Source: Botrimarina colliarenosi
Lineage (GTDB): Bacteria > Planctomycetota > Planctomycetia > Pirellulales > Lacipirellulaceae
Length of the DNA stretch: 64,000 nt
Direction of reading: 5' to 3'
NCBI RefSeq assembly: GCF_007859955.1
Contig: NZ_SJPR01000007.1
Span: 1 to 64,000 of the forward strand
Position 1 is the first letter of the stretch. Every line of letters begins with the position of its first letter. The notes beneath the pieces were generated by a model, which was not told the origin of the DNA, made no database searches, and saw only the letters and a list, made by a program, of their open reading frames with translations. A program made the translations under genes and the position numbers. Of the stretch, positions 1-7,345 are shown piece by piece.

Positions 1-49
1 TACGCACCACTTCTTCCGCGCTGTGACGCTTCCTTCGCTTCTCTGACAT
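1..49 (-). CDS. IS3-family transposase OrfA, N-terminal fragment (runs off the left edge)
   Basis: Sixteen codons are visible from ATG at 49, reading MSEKRRKRHSAEEVVR. This matches the basic, HTH-leading start typical of IS3-group OrfA proteins (MS-K-RKRHS-E-VV-KL pattern). OrfA binds the element ends and is normally fused to the OrfB DDE integrase by programmed frameshifting. A candidate IS terminus 75 bases upstream supports the call. Nothing can be said about whether the element is intact. Confidence 0.6.
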   Translation of the reverse strand, partial: MSEKRRKRHSAEEVVR

Positions 50-125
50 CGCGAGTCTCCTTGAGGCCCCTCCGGGGCGGTTGAGACTCTCATAACACCT
101 GGATCCGCTTTTGGGGAGCAGGCCA
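1..125 (-). mobile_element. End of an IS3-family insertion sequence, cut by the window edge
   Basis: The minus strand carries the start of an IS3-type orfA (ATG at 49). About 75 bases of leader separate it from a terminus near 125 that begins TGGCCTGCTCCCC on the minus strand. The TG start and the position just upstream of orfA fit an IS3-family left inverted repeat, but the other end is outside the window, so the repeat cannot be matched. The terminus lies 54 bases from the stop codon of the DUF1593 gene at 179. Confidence 0.6.
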
Positions 126-178
126 GGACCTTTGGAAGTAAGCGGAATCTCCTGATGATTGCGACTTGACGCCGCCGT

Positions 179-1645
179 TCAAATTGGATCGACGGTGACA
201 ATTACTCTCTTGTAGCGCGACAGCGGCGGGTTGCCCTTATCGGTAACTCGGAGGATGAAGTGCAAGGTCTCACGCTTCGTGACTTTCGGCGCCACGCGGA
301 ATACCTGGTAGACGTTCTCCGGACCGATGCCGATATCGATGTTGAGCGGCGCTGAACCGGCCTCCGGATACTGTATCCACGCGTAGCTTAGGTTGTCGCC
401 ATCGGGATCACTCGTGCCCCCCGCATCGAGGCGAAAGCCTTCGCCGGACTTGACCGTCAATGGTTGTGGATGAGCAATCGCGGGTATCGGTGGGTGGTTT
501 GCCTCTCCATAGGCGGAAAGGCACCAATCCATGCGTGCGGCAAAGTCGTTTTGAAAATCATCGCGCCAACGCCAGAGGGTAACTCGGTTGTCTGAAAACG
601 ATCGCTCGCCGGGACGCGTCGCTCGTCCATACTCGCTAACGACCCGTGGTGAGTAAGTATCCACCGCGTTCGTCCAGATCGGCCGCGGCTCAACCTCGAT
701 GGGGACTCCGCCCTGGACAGTGCCGCCAACTTCGATGTCGGCGGGATCGGGCTTGTAGAGTTCGTAGCGGCCGCCCCAACCACCCCAGTCGGGTCGGTCA
801 GGGACATTCAATCCATTGGGGATGAGATTCAGGAAGGCCGGCGTATCGCCTTCGAGCCCCCAAGCGACGTCGGGGTACTCCGCCCCGAGCGGGCCGTGCC
901 TTTGCTGGATCTGGCTTGCCAACCACGCGTTGCTGATCGTCGCGTTGTCGATCCCCTTGATGACGCTATTAATAGCCCCCCACGTGGACCTCTCGTAGCG
1001 GCCGGGGCTGACGATATAGAACAGATCGGGAAACTCTTTGCGAATCCAGATTGCGCTGTCGTCTTGATCGGAAATCGTAGAGACGCGCAGCTTGCCGATC
1101 AGACGCGAGGATTCTTCAGCACTCTTCGTATTCCGGATCTTAAAGAGCGCTTGCGCCAGCGTATTGGGACCGCCCCAAACGGAGACCCATAACGGTCGTT
1201 CGTCGTCGCGTTCCAGGATCTCGATGATCCGATCGGAACCGGACGAGTTCCAACCCTCCCCGACCCCTCTCATGCCGTACTCAGGAACGCCTTGCGTGAC
1301 GCGATCGAGCAAGACCTGAGCCGCTGGGAAACCTGGTTCGTGTTCTAGAAGGTTGGCTTGGACTTTGGCGTAAGCATTGATGACCCTTCGGATCGACTCG
1401 GGAGCCACGCGGTCCTTCTGGTGGACCGACGTCGTCGCGATGATCGCTTCGATGTCGATGGAATTGGCGTACAACAGCAAGCGAACCAGCGACTGAGTAT
1501 CGTCTGGGTCGGCCTCAATATCCGTCAGGACGATCAAGCGGTGCGGCTGTTCCGTAGCGTAAAGCCGCGGAGCCAATAGGCTAAGAATCAGCCCGGCAAA
1601 ACCGAGTGCTAAGCGGGTCATGATCCTGGGATTCGATCGTATCAT
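179..1645 (-). CDS. Secreted DUF1593 (Sde182-like, nucleoside-hydrolase-fold) protein
   Basis: 488 residues with a signal peptide (about residues 8-30, ending near LYA-TE). The body is a DUF1593 / Sde182 nucleoside-hydrolase-like domain: it starts LIVLTDIEADPDDTQS, the acidic Asp cluster that coordinates calcium in inosine-uridine hydrolases, and continues to about residue 380. The last 100 residues (SDPDGDNLSYAWIQYPEAG) match the immunoglobulin/PKD-like Sde182 C-terminal domain. Family members were first noted as cellulose-binding proteins of marine polysaccharide degraders; the true substrate is unknown. The ATG overlaps the TGA of the upstream paralogue by four bases (ATGA), so translation is probably coupled. 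An internal ATG at 1621 would also keep a signal peptide. Confidence 0.85.
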   Translation of the reverse strand: MIRSNPRIMTRLALGFAGLILSLLAPRLYATEQPHRLIVLTDIEADPDDTQSLVRLLLYANSIDIEAIIATTSVHQKDRVAPESIRRVINAYAKVQANLLEHEPGFPAAQVLLDRVTQGVPEYGMRGVGEGWNSSGSDRIIEILERDDERPLWVSVWGGPNTLAQALFKIRNTKSAEESSRLIGKLRVSTISDQDDSAIWIRKEFPDLFYIVSPGRYERSTWGAINSVIKGIDNATISNAWLASQIQQRHGPLGAEYPDVAWGLEGDTPAFLNLIPNGLNVPDRPDWGGWGGRYELYKPDPADIEVGGTVQGGVPIEVEPRPIWTNAVDTYSPRVVSEYGRATRPGERSFSDNRVTLWRWRDDFQNDFAARMDWCLSAYGEANHPPIPAIAHPQPLTVKSGEGFRLDAGGTSDPDGDNLSYAWIQYPEAGSAPLNIDIGIGPENVYQVFRVAPKVTKRETLHFILRVTDKGNPPLSRYKRVIVTVDPI

Positions 1646-3087
1646 TCGGACTTGACGACGGCTCGCTGGTATCTCGTTAGTTGCGGCGTACCGGAATCCG
1701 TCACTTCGCAGATGACGTGGATCGTCTCGCTTTTGCCAAAATCGTTCGGCAGAATCAGCGAAACGTTTGGCTGATCGGCGTCCTGGATTTCAACAAGTCC
1801 GTCATAGGACCCCGCTTCCCGGTATTGCCACCAGTGATACTTCAAGTCATCGCCGTCTGGGTCGTTCGTTTCCTGCGCGCTCAGGTTAACAGTCGCCCCT
1901 GGCCGAGCCTTCAAATCGTTGGCGTGTGCCAGCGCAACGACGGGTGGATGGTTCGCCTCGTCGTAGGGCTTGACGCACCAGTCCGCCCGCGACGCGAAGT
2001 CGTTTTGGAAGGCCTCGGACCAACGCCAAACTGGCTTGAGGTACGCCACTAGCTCTTGATCGTCAGGAAGTTCTTCCTTAATCCGCCTACGGCCCCAGGC
2101 CGATTCGGTGTACCACCGTCCCTCGGGGTACTCGTACGCTGGGTCGGCAACCGGGTCGAGCCATGTGTTGTCGCGGACCTTCGTGTAGCGGCCTCCCCAA
2201 CCGCCCCAGCCTGGAGATTCGAGGCTTCGGAGCCCATTGGGGATCGTGTGCAAGAAGGCGGGCGAGTCCCCCTCGGAGCGGAAGTCGCCGTTTTCTTTCG
2301 CCTTGTAGAGTGCGCAGAGCGGACCGTGGTCCTTAAGAACATGCTGGTTCATCCACTTCCCGACGAATAAGGCTCGCTGCTCGGGCGGGAGGATCGTGTC
2401 CCAGTAGTACGCAAGGGCGAGGAACTGGTCAGAGATGATGGTCGGTATCTCGTACTTGCCCCAGTGAGGCCGGATGTAATCTTGATAAGTCGCGTCCTGC
2501 TCCCAGATGAGAAAGAGGCGAAGCTTGTTCGCCACGTCCTGCATTCTTTCGGGATGCGACTCTTCGATCGTTTTCAGCGCACGGGCGATGGTGTTTGTGC
2601 CGCCCCAGGCCTGGACCCAGACGGGGCGGTTGTCGGACTCATCCAGGAGGACCTTGACGATGTGCTGCGACCCGTGCGTGATCGCTTCCATCTCGCCCTC
2701 CGTTTCCACGTTGCCAAGGAACGTCACCGCCTGGAGATGCTCTGGCGTGGGGTACCGCGAGTCGTGCTTGACCAGATTTGGATATACTTCCGTGTAGGCG
2801 GAAAGGTACGGCTGTACCCAGTCATCGCCGGCCCAATTGTGCCCGTGCCAGTGATACTGAGAGCTTGACGTAACGATGCCTTCGATGTCCCATTCGTTCG
2901 CATAGAGGAGGAAGCGCACCATCGAGCACTCGTCGTCGATCTCACCATCGCTTGTGACCAGAACTCGAGGCCGCTGGGTATCGACTGTCGTAGTAGCGCC
3001 GGGCTCGCCCTGCGCATTCAGGGAGACAAACGCGACGCTTGTTAGACAAGCTGGCGCTATGATGAAGGCTGAGAGTGGGTGTCTCAC
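1642..3087 (-). CDS. Secreted DUF1593 (Sde182-like) protein, paralogue of the next gene
   Basis: 481 residues starting at GTG 3087, with a signal peptide (residues about 1-27, ending NAQG). The same two-domain plan as its downstream neighbour is visible: VLVTSDGEIDDECSMVRFLL carries the acidic metal site, GGWGGRYTKV and the NDFASRADWC stretch are shared with the neighbour, and a PKD-like C-terminus follows (NDPDGDDLKYHWWQYREAG). The two proteins are clear paralogues but far from identical, so the duplication is old. This gene is first in a two-gene operon. Exported and probably acting on a glycoside or ribosyl-like bond, but no substrate can be named. Confidence 0.85.
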   Translation of the reverse strand: MRHPLSAFIIAPACLTSVAFVSLNAQGEPGATTTVDTQRPRVLVTSDGEIDDECSMVRFLLYANEWDIEGIVTSSSQYHWHGHNWAGDDWVQPYLSAYTEVYPNLVKHDSRYPTPEHLQAVTFLGNVETEGEMEAITHGSQHIVKVLLDESDNRPVWVQAWGGTNTIARALKTIEESHPERMQDVANKLRLFLIWEQDATYQDYIRPHWGKYEIPTIISDQFLALAYYWDTILPPEQRALFVGKWMNQHVLKDHGPLCALYKAKENGDFRSEGDSPAFLHTIPNGLRSLESPGWGGWGGRYTKVRDNTWLDPVADPAYEYPEGRWYTESAWGRRRIKEELPDDQELVAYLKPVWRWSEAFQNDFASRADWCVKPYDEANHPPVVALAHANDLKARPGATVNLSAQETNDPDGDDLKYHWWQYREAGSYDGLVEIQDADQPNVSLILPNDFGKSETIHVICEVTDSGTPQLTRYQRAVVKSE

Positions 3088-4069
3088 TACGGCGTTCCCT
3101 GTTGGCGCGCATCGTTCTAGACTGGCGTGCCGACGTATTTGGCGGTCGAAGTTGACCCAACGGCGGTTGCCGGAGTTTTAGGCGCTAGATATTCAGATAG
3201 AAGAGTCGGGCGAGGATCGACCGCGGTGACGCTGTGGATCAACGGGGGCTAATTCTAGAGCAAGCCCGTCGTTGCTCCAGAAGTAAAATTGCCTTGTTTT
3301 TGGCCGGTAGTCAGCGAGTGCGTTGTGCCAACCAGTAGAGCGGCGGGTAGGATTGCCGGTCGGACCTGCTACCAATCCCCTGATGGCGGGCGGCTTGCCT
3401 AGCGCTACGAAGGCGCTGAGCATTCTCCAGCGTGGGGCGATTTCGGCGAAGCAACGAATCGGTTGAGGTACTTGTGCTAGGCGTTCAAGCTAGCCTTAAC
3501 GTGAGACTTGGCGGTAGCGGCCGGGCCGCGGTTGTGTCGGCTGCTCTATCTCTCCCACCCATTCTGACCTTAGCGGCGGAACTGTCTCAGGCACTCACCC
3601 CGCTCCCGCGATTCCTCGCCAGAGCTGTTACGGCGCCTGATCTCGGCGTTGTTCCGCGATGGGATGACCTGTGCAGGTCGTCTTATCGCCCCGCTACAGT
3701 TGCTTCCACTGGTCGTCGGCGCCATTGCGGCTCCAGACGCCCGACTTGGCCCCCATCGCAGGACGATCAATTGGCTAGAGCATTCGGGCATTATGGGATT
3801 ATGGGGGGGAAGCGTTGCTCAAGTAAGGCCCGAACGGCAGACTTCGACCGCCTCCCGCTTTCTACCCGTTATCGATAATTACTCGGGTCCGAGTCGGCAA
3901 GCTTGGTTGCGCGTACCCCTTTCGGAGTTACTAAATAGGACGCCGGATCCCGCAAGATTTCCGCCTGCGGGGTAGGCCCGTTGCGGTTCACTGCAGCGAC
4001 CCGCCCCTAGCGACGAGGGTTCGTTCTTAGGGCCGTCGTCGCTACCTCCTCTTTGTTCGCGAGTCCCGC
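3088..4069. other. Long stretch without a recognisable gene
   Basis: About 980 bases between the DUF1593 operon (leftward) and the ECF sigma factor (rightward). Several open frames of 75-150 codons exist on both strands (for example 3432-3878 plus, 3193-3423 minus). None shows a known domain, a convincing ribosome site or the strong GC-rich third-position bias of neighbouring genes. The edges must hold the promoters of both flanking operons. The middle may be a decayed gene or insertion. Confidence 0.5.
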
Positions 4070-4606
4070 TTGTCCAGTTCACAGCTGCCATCTGACAAGT
4101 TTGTCGGCTTCTTGACGGCGAGTCAGGACAGACTACGTGCGTACGTTCTGGCATGTGTCGGCAATTACAGCGATGCGGGTGATATCCTGCAGAAGACGAA
4201 CGTTGTGCTGCTTAGAAAGGCCAGAGAGTTTCAGGAGTCGGTCGAGTTTGAGGCCTGGGCGATTGGGGTCGCGAAGTTTGAGGTGCTAGCATTCGTCCGC
4301 GACCGGCAACGAGAGAGGCTGAGCTTCTCGTCGGAGCTTGTCGAGCTGATGGTCGATGCGTCGGAGGAAGCGGTTGGGACGCTCGCCAAACGCCAGATCG
4401 CTCTGCGGTCGTGTCTCGCCTCCCTGCCAGAAGAGAAGCAGCTGCTTATCCGCATGCGATACGCGGAAGATCTCTCGATGGGCCAGATCGCGTCGCACCT
4501 CGGCAAGTCGGTTGGATCGGTCAAAGCTTTGGTGCGTCGGGTCCGCGCCCTGCTGCACGAGTGCGTCGCGACGAAGCTTGCCCAGTCATCACCATCCGCG
4601 TCTTAA
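4070..4606 (+). CDS. ECF-type RNA polymerase sigma factor (Rhodopirellula/Verrucomicrobium group)
   Basis: 178 residues. Region 2 is seen at about residues 15-85 (RLRAYVLACVGNYSDAGDILQ, then EFEAWAIGVAKFEVLAFVRDRQRE). Region 4 is at about 115-165 (LPEEKQLLIRMRYAEDLSM, then a helix-turn-helix with IASHLGKSVGSVKALVRRVR). Regions 1 and 3 are absent, as in ECF factors. The start used is TTG at 4070. The gene stops 42 bases before a membrane FecR-LamG gene, the usual planctomycete arrangement of a sigma factor with its membrane regulator. It probably directs transcription of the exported-protein genes that follow. Confidence 0.9.
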   Translation: MSSSQLPSDKFVGFLTASQDRLRAYVLACVGNYSDAGDILQKTNVVLLRKAREFQESVEFEAWAIGVAKFEVLAFVRDRQRERLSFSSELVELMVDASEEAVGTLAKRQIALRSCLASLPEEKQLLIRMRYAEDLSMGQIASHLGKSVGSVKALVRRVRALLHECVATKLAQSSPSAS

Positions 4607-4648
4607 TTGGTCGCCCGGACCTCAGGCCTTGCCTGAGGAATCTGCATT

Positions 4649-6337
4649 ATGTCTCCAGAACGTCTCGAAGAGCTGCTTTCAGCCGCTATCGACGGCTCAC
4701 TCACAGATGAGGCAATCGACAGGGAAGAGCTCAACGCGGCCTTGCTGGGAGATGAGGTCTTACGCCGCTCAGCGGCGGCGTGGCTGAGCGAGGAGTCACT
4801 CCTGCGCCAGGAGGCAGCCACCCTCCCGGTTAGCAACACCCACCACAAGCATGCCGGCGCAGCGGCGCCGACGTTTCGGCGCGAGCGGGGTATCGGCGCT
4901 TCAATCGTCCCGCCGCCCTCGATCGCCGCGGCGATCGGCTACGTCGCACTCGCCTGCTCGCTTCTGCTGAATGTGACGCTCTGGCTCGCAAGCCGAGAGG
5001 CAGGGCCAGCCGCCCCGAGCAATCCAACCGATCCGGTAGCGAGGCTTACACGTGTGACGGGCTGCATCTGGGAGCCCTCCAGCAACCATGCCCCGGAGCG
5101 GGGGGATCTGCTCCCCACAGGGGAACGCCTCTCGTTGAAACAGGGAATCGCTGAGATCGAGATCCGAAACCGCGATGTGCAAGCCACTGTGCGGCTAATC
5201 GGTCCTTGCACCGCGAGAACCCACGCGGGCGGAATCCCCGATCTCCAGTCGGGCAAGATGGTGGTCGACGCCAGGGTCTTCGGTCGATCGCTGCACCTCG
5301 ACACTCCCGCGGGACACCTTAAGTTCGACGACAACTCGAGCCTTGGCCTAGTCCGATCGCACGACAATTACGAGCTCCACATGCTGGATGGCTCCGTCGG
5401 TTGGACGCCTGGCTTGTCGACGGTCGCGGCTGACCCATTCTTGATTGAAGGTCAGATCACTGAGGGCGACGCGATCCGGTGCTATTTGCGGGGCAGAAAT
5501 GCGGTCCGCATCGAGCGGATTGCCCCGGCGTCAAACAAGTTTGCCGAAGAACTTTCCATGACGAACGACCGACTGGAACTCGGCGCGAGTTACCGTCGAG
5601 CGGTCATGGAGTCGTTGCCGTCCAACTACTGGCGGTTCGGCCGCACGAAAGGCGCTCGGCTTCAAAACGAGATCGCCGACGGGATAGAGCTGACCATCGG
5701 GGGCGACGTCAAAACCGTAAGCTACGGCGCCAACACGGCTCTTGAGTTCGGCATGACACGACAAGCTGGCTACTTAAAGAGCGAAGACCGCTGGCCGAAG
5801 GCGCCGCTAAGGGATCTAACCGCAGAGGTCTGGGTCAAGCCGAGCCACTACCACAACGGCACGGTCGTCGCTCTTACTACCGAGCGGTTGTCCGGGCACT
5901 TTCCGCGTCATGCGCTAGCACTCGAACTGGGCGGCTCTGAGGCACACTGGCGTTCACCAACTCCACTCACCTCGCTCCGCTACCTGCTCCGCGACGAGCC
6001 GTCGGATCTCCCGGACAACGAGTTCGGATCGAGTGTCTCGAATGGGTACGACATCCGCCGGTGGCAGCACTTGGTCTACGTCAAGCGAGGCGATCGCCTT
6101 GAGCTCTACCGAGATGGCGTGCAGGTAGCGTCCAACGACGCCGGCCAAGACAAGCACGTGGCGGCGAGCTTGCAACTCGTTTGCGGACGGCTCTACCCTC
6201 CCGGCGCACCGGCCGAGCGTCTGTACATCGGGCAGATGGACGAGCTCGCCCTCTACGAGCGAGCGTTGACCGCGGAGGAAGTGAAAGAGCACCACGACAT
6301 CGGTACGCAAAAGCCCCCTCCACCAGGATCGATTTGA
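4649..6337 (+). CDS. Membrane FecR-like and LamG-domain protein, putative anti-sigma/sensor partner
   Basis: 562 residues. The cytoplasmic N-terminus (1-80, MSPERLEELLSAAIDGSLT) resembles short anti-sigma heads. One membrane helix follows at about 92-114. A FecR-like periplasmic domain lies at about 125-260 (TPAGHLKFDDNSSLGLVRS, then LDGSVGWTPG). A concanavalin-like LamG fold ends the protein at about 320-555 (LTAEVWVKPSHYHNGT, WQHLVYVKRGDRLELYRDG, IGQMDELALYERAL). FecR proteins relay an outside signal to an ECF sigma factor, and LamG domains bind glycans, so a role in sensing polymer and controlling the sigma factor 42 bases upstream is a reasonable inference. No binding data can be drawn from sequence alone. 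Confidence 0.8.
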   Translation: MSPERLEELLSAAIDGSLTDEAIDREELNAALLGDEVLRRSAAAWLSEESLLRQEAATLPVSNTHHKHAGAAAPTFRRERGIGASIVPPPSIAAAIGYVALACSLLLNVTLWLASREAGPAAPSNPTDPVARLTRVTGCIWEPSSNHAPERGDLLPTGERLSLKQGIAEIEIRNRDVQATVRLIGPCTARTHAGGIPDLQSGKMVVDARVFGRSLHLDTPAGHLKFDDNSSLGLVRSHDNYELHMLDGSVGWTPGLSTVAADPFLIEGQITEGDAIRCYLRGRNAVRIERIAPASNKFAEELSMTNDRLELGASYRRAVMESLPSNYWRFGRTKGARLQNEIADGIELTIGGDVKTVSYGANTALEFGMTRQAGYLKSEDRWPKAPLRDLTAEVWVKPSHYHNGTVVALTTERLSGHFPRHALALELGGSEAHWRSPTPLTSLRYLLRDEPSDLPDNEFGSSVSNGYDIRRWQHLVYVKRGDRLELYRDGVQVASNDAGQDKHVAASLQLVCGRLYPPGAPAERLYIGQMDELALYERALTAEEVKEHHDIGTQKPPPPGSI

Positions 6338-6475
6338 TGCCATTCGCGCGCCGACCTTGAGCCCCATCTAATGCACACCCAACGCTGATCCCTCTTCTAC
6401 TGTTTTGGCGACGACCGTCGCCACGATCTTCAAGCGTGAGTCCTGTTCCTCTTCTCAACCTGAAGGATGCATCTA

Positions 6476-7201
6476 ATGACTTGGCTACGTAGTACTTCCA
6501 ACCTCCGAGCCCCCACGGTTGCGGCCCTTTCTATCGCTGTGTGCTCTGCGGCGATGGCGGGCAGTCTCAGCATCGTTAATCCGGGATTTGAAGTGGATGT
6601 CGCACCGGCGACCGGAGCCACCGGCTGGACGATCACTTCGGGGGGCACAGATTGGTTCGTTGCCGATGGCAACCAAGCCGACTCGTCGAATGATCCGTCT
6701 GCAGCTTTTGAAGGGAGCAACTGGCTCTCTGGCAACCGCCTGGTCAACGGCGCGAGCTCGAGTAGCAACCCCCAGACGATTGAGCAACTGATCGATATCT
6801 CGACGGAGGCCGCACTGATTGACGCCGGATCAGCGTCAGTGGATCTGTCCTTTCAATTCTCGGACAGCGACCAAAACGACGACTCCACAGTGAATATCTC
6901 GTTCTTCTCCGATGTTGCGGGAACGTCACCACTTGGGGCCGTGCTGACTTCCAACGTCCTCGAGCCGACCGCTGCGGACGGCGTGGCCGATGCTCCTTGG
7001 GCGCTGCGTGAGCTGTCCGGCGCAATTCCGGTCGGTACTCGCTCGATGAGCCTCGAGCTTGTGATCCAACGGTCTGCTGGCTCGGCTGGCAACACGCATT
7101 TCGACGACTTCCGCGGCTCCATCGTGCCGGAGCCAGCGGCGACGTCATTGATAAGCCTGGCAATCGTTTCGCTAGCCGCTGCCGTTCGCCGGCGCGTCTA
7201 A
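6476..7201 (+). CDS. PEP-CTERM sorted secreted protein
   Basis: 241 residues from ATG 6476, chosen because a GAAGG ribosome site lies about ten bases upstream; the ATG at 6467 touches that site. It has a signal peptide ending near AMAGS, then a beta-rich domain starting SIVNPGFEVDV (a carbohydrate-binding-like opening shared with the next gene). The C-terminus is a textbook PEP-CTERM signal: VPEP, a hydrophobic helix and RRRV. Such tails are cut by an exosortase and place proteins in the extracellular matrix. No exosortase is in the window. The binding target is unknown. Confidence 0.85.
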   Translation: MTWLRSTSNLRAPTVAALSIAVCSAAMAGSLSIVNPGFEVDVAPATGATGWTITSGGTDWFVADGNQADSSNDPSAAFEGSNWLSGNRLVNGASSSSNPQTIEQLIDISTEAALIDAGSASVDLSFQFSDSDQNDDSTVNISFFSDVAGTSPLGAVLTSNVLEPTAADGVADAPWALRELSGAIPVGTRSMSLELVIQRSAGSAGNTHFDDFRGSIVPEPAATSLISLAIVSLAAAVRRRV

Positions 7202-7345
7202 GCGCCGGCTGTGACCGAACCCGAGCGGGCAGCGACGCTTGTTCGACATGGCGGCGCCTCACTGCCTCTGAGGCGCCGCCTATCGGTCGCTAAGCGATTT
7301 GGGCGCCACGACTACGACTACTCTGTTACCCCACCTGGATCAACT

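Noticed and set aside
3432..3878. 148-codon open frame in the long gap
   Set aside because: No recognisable domain, weak start, and base use unlike neighbouring genes. Kept only as part of the unexplained gap.
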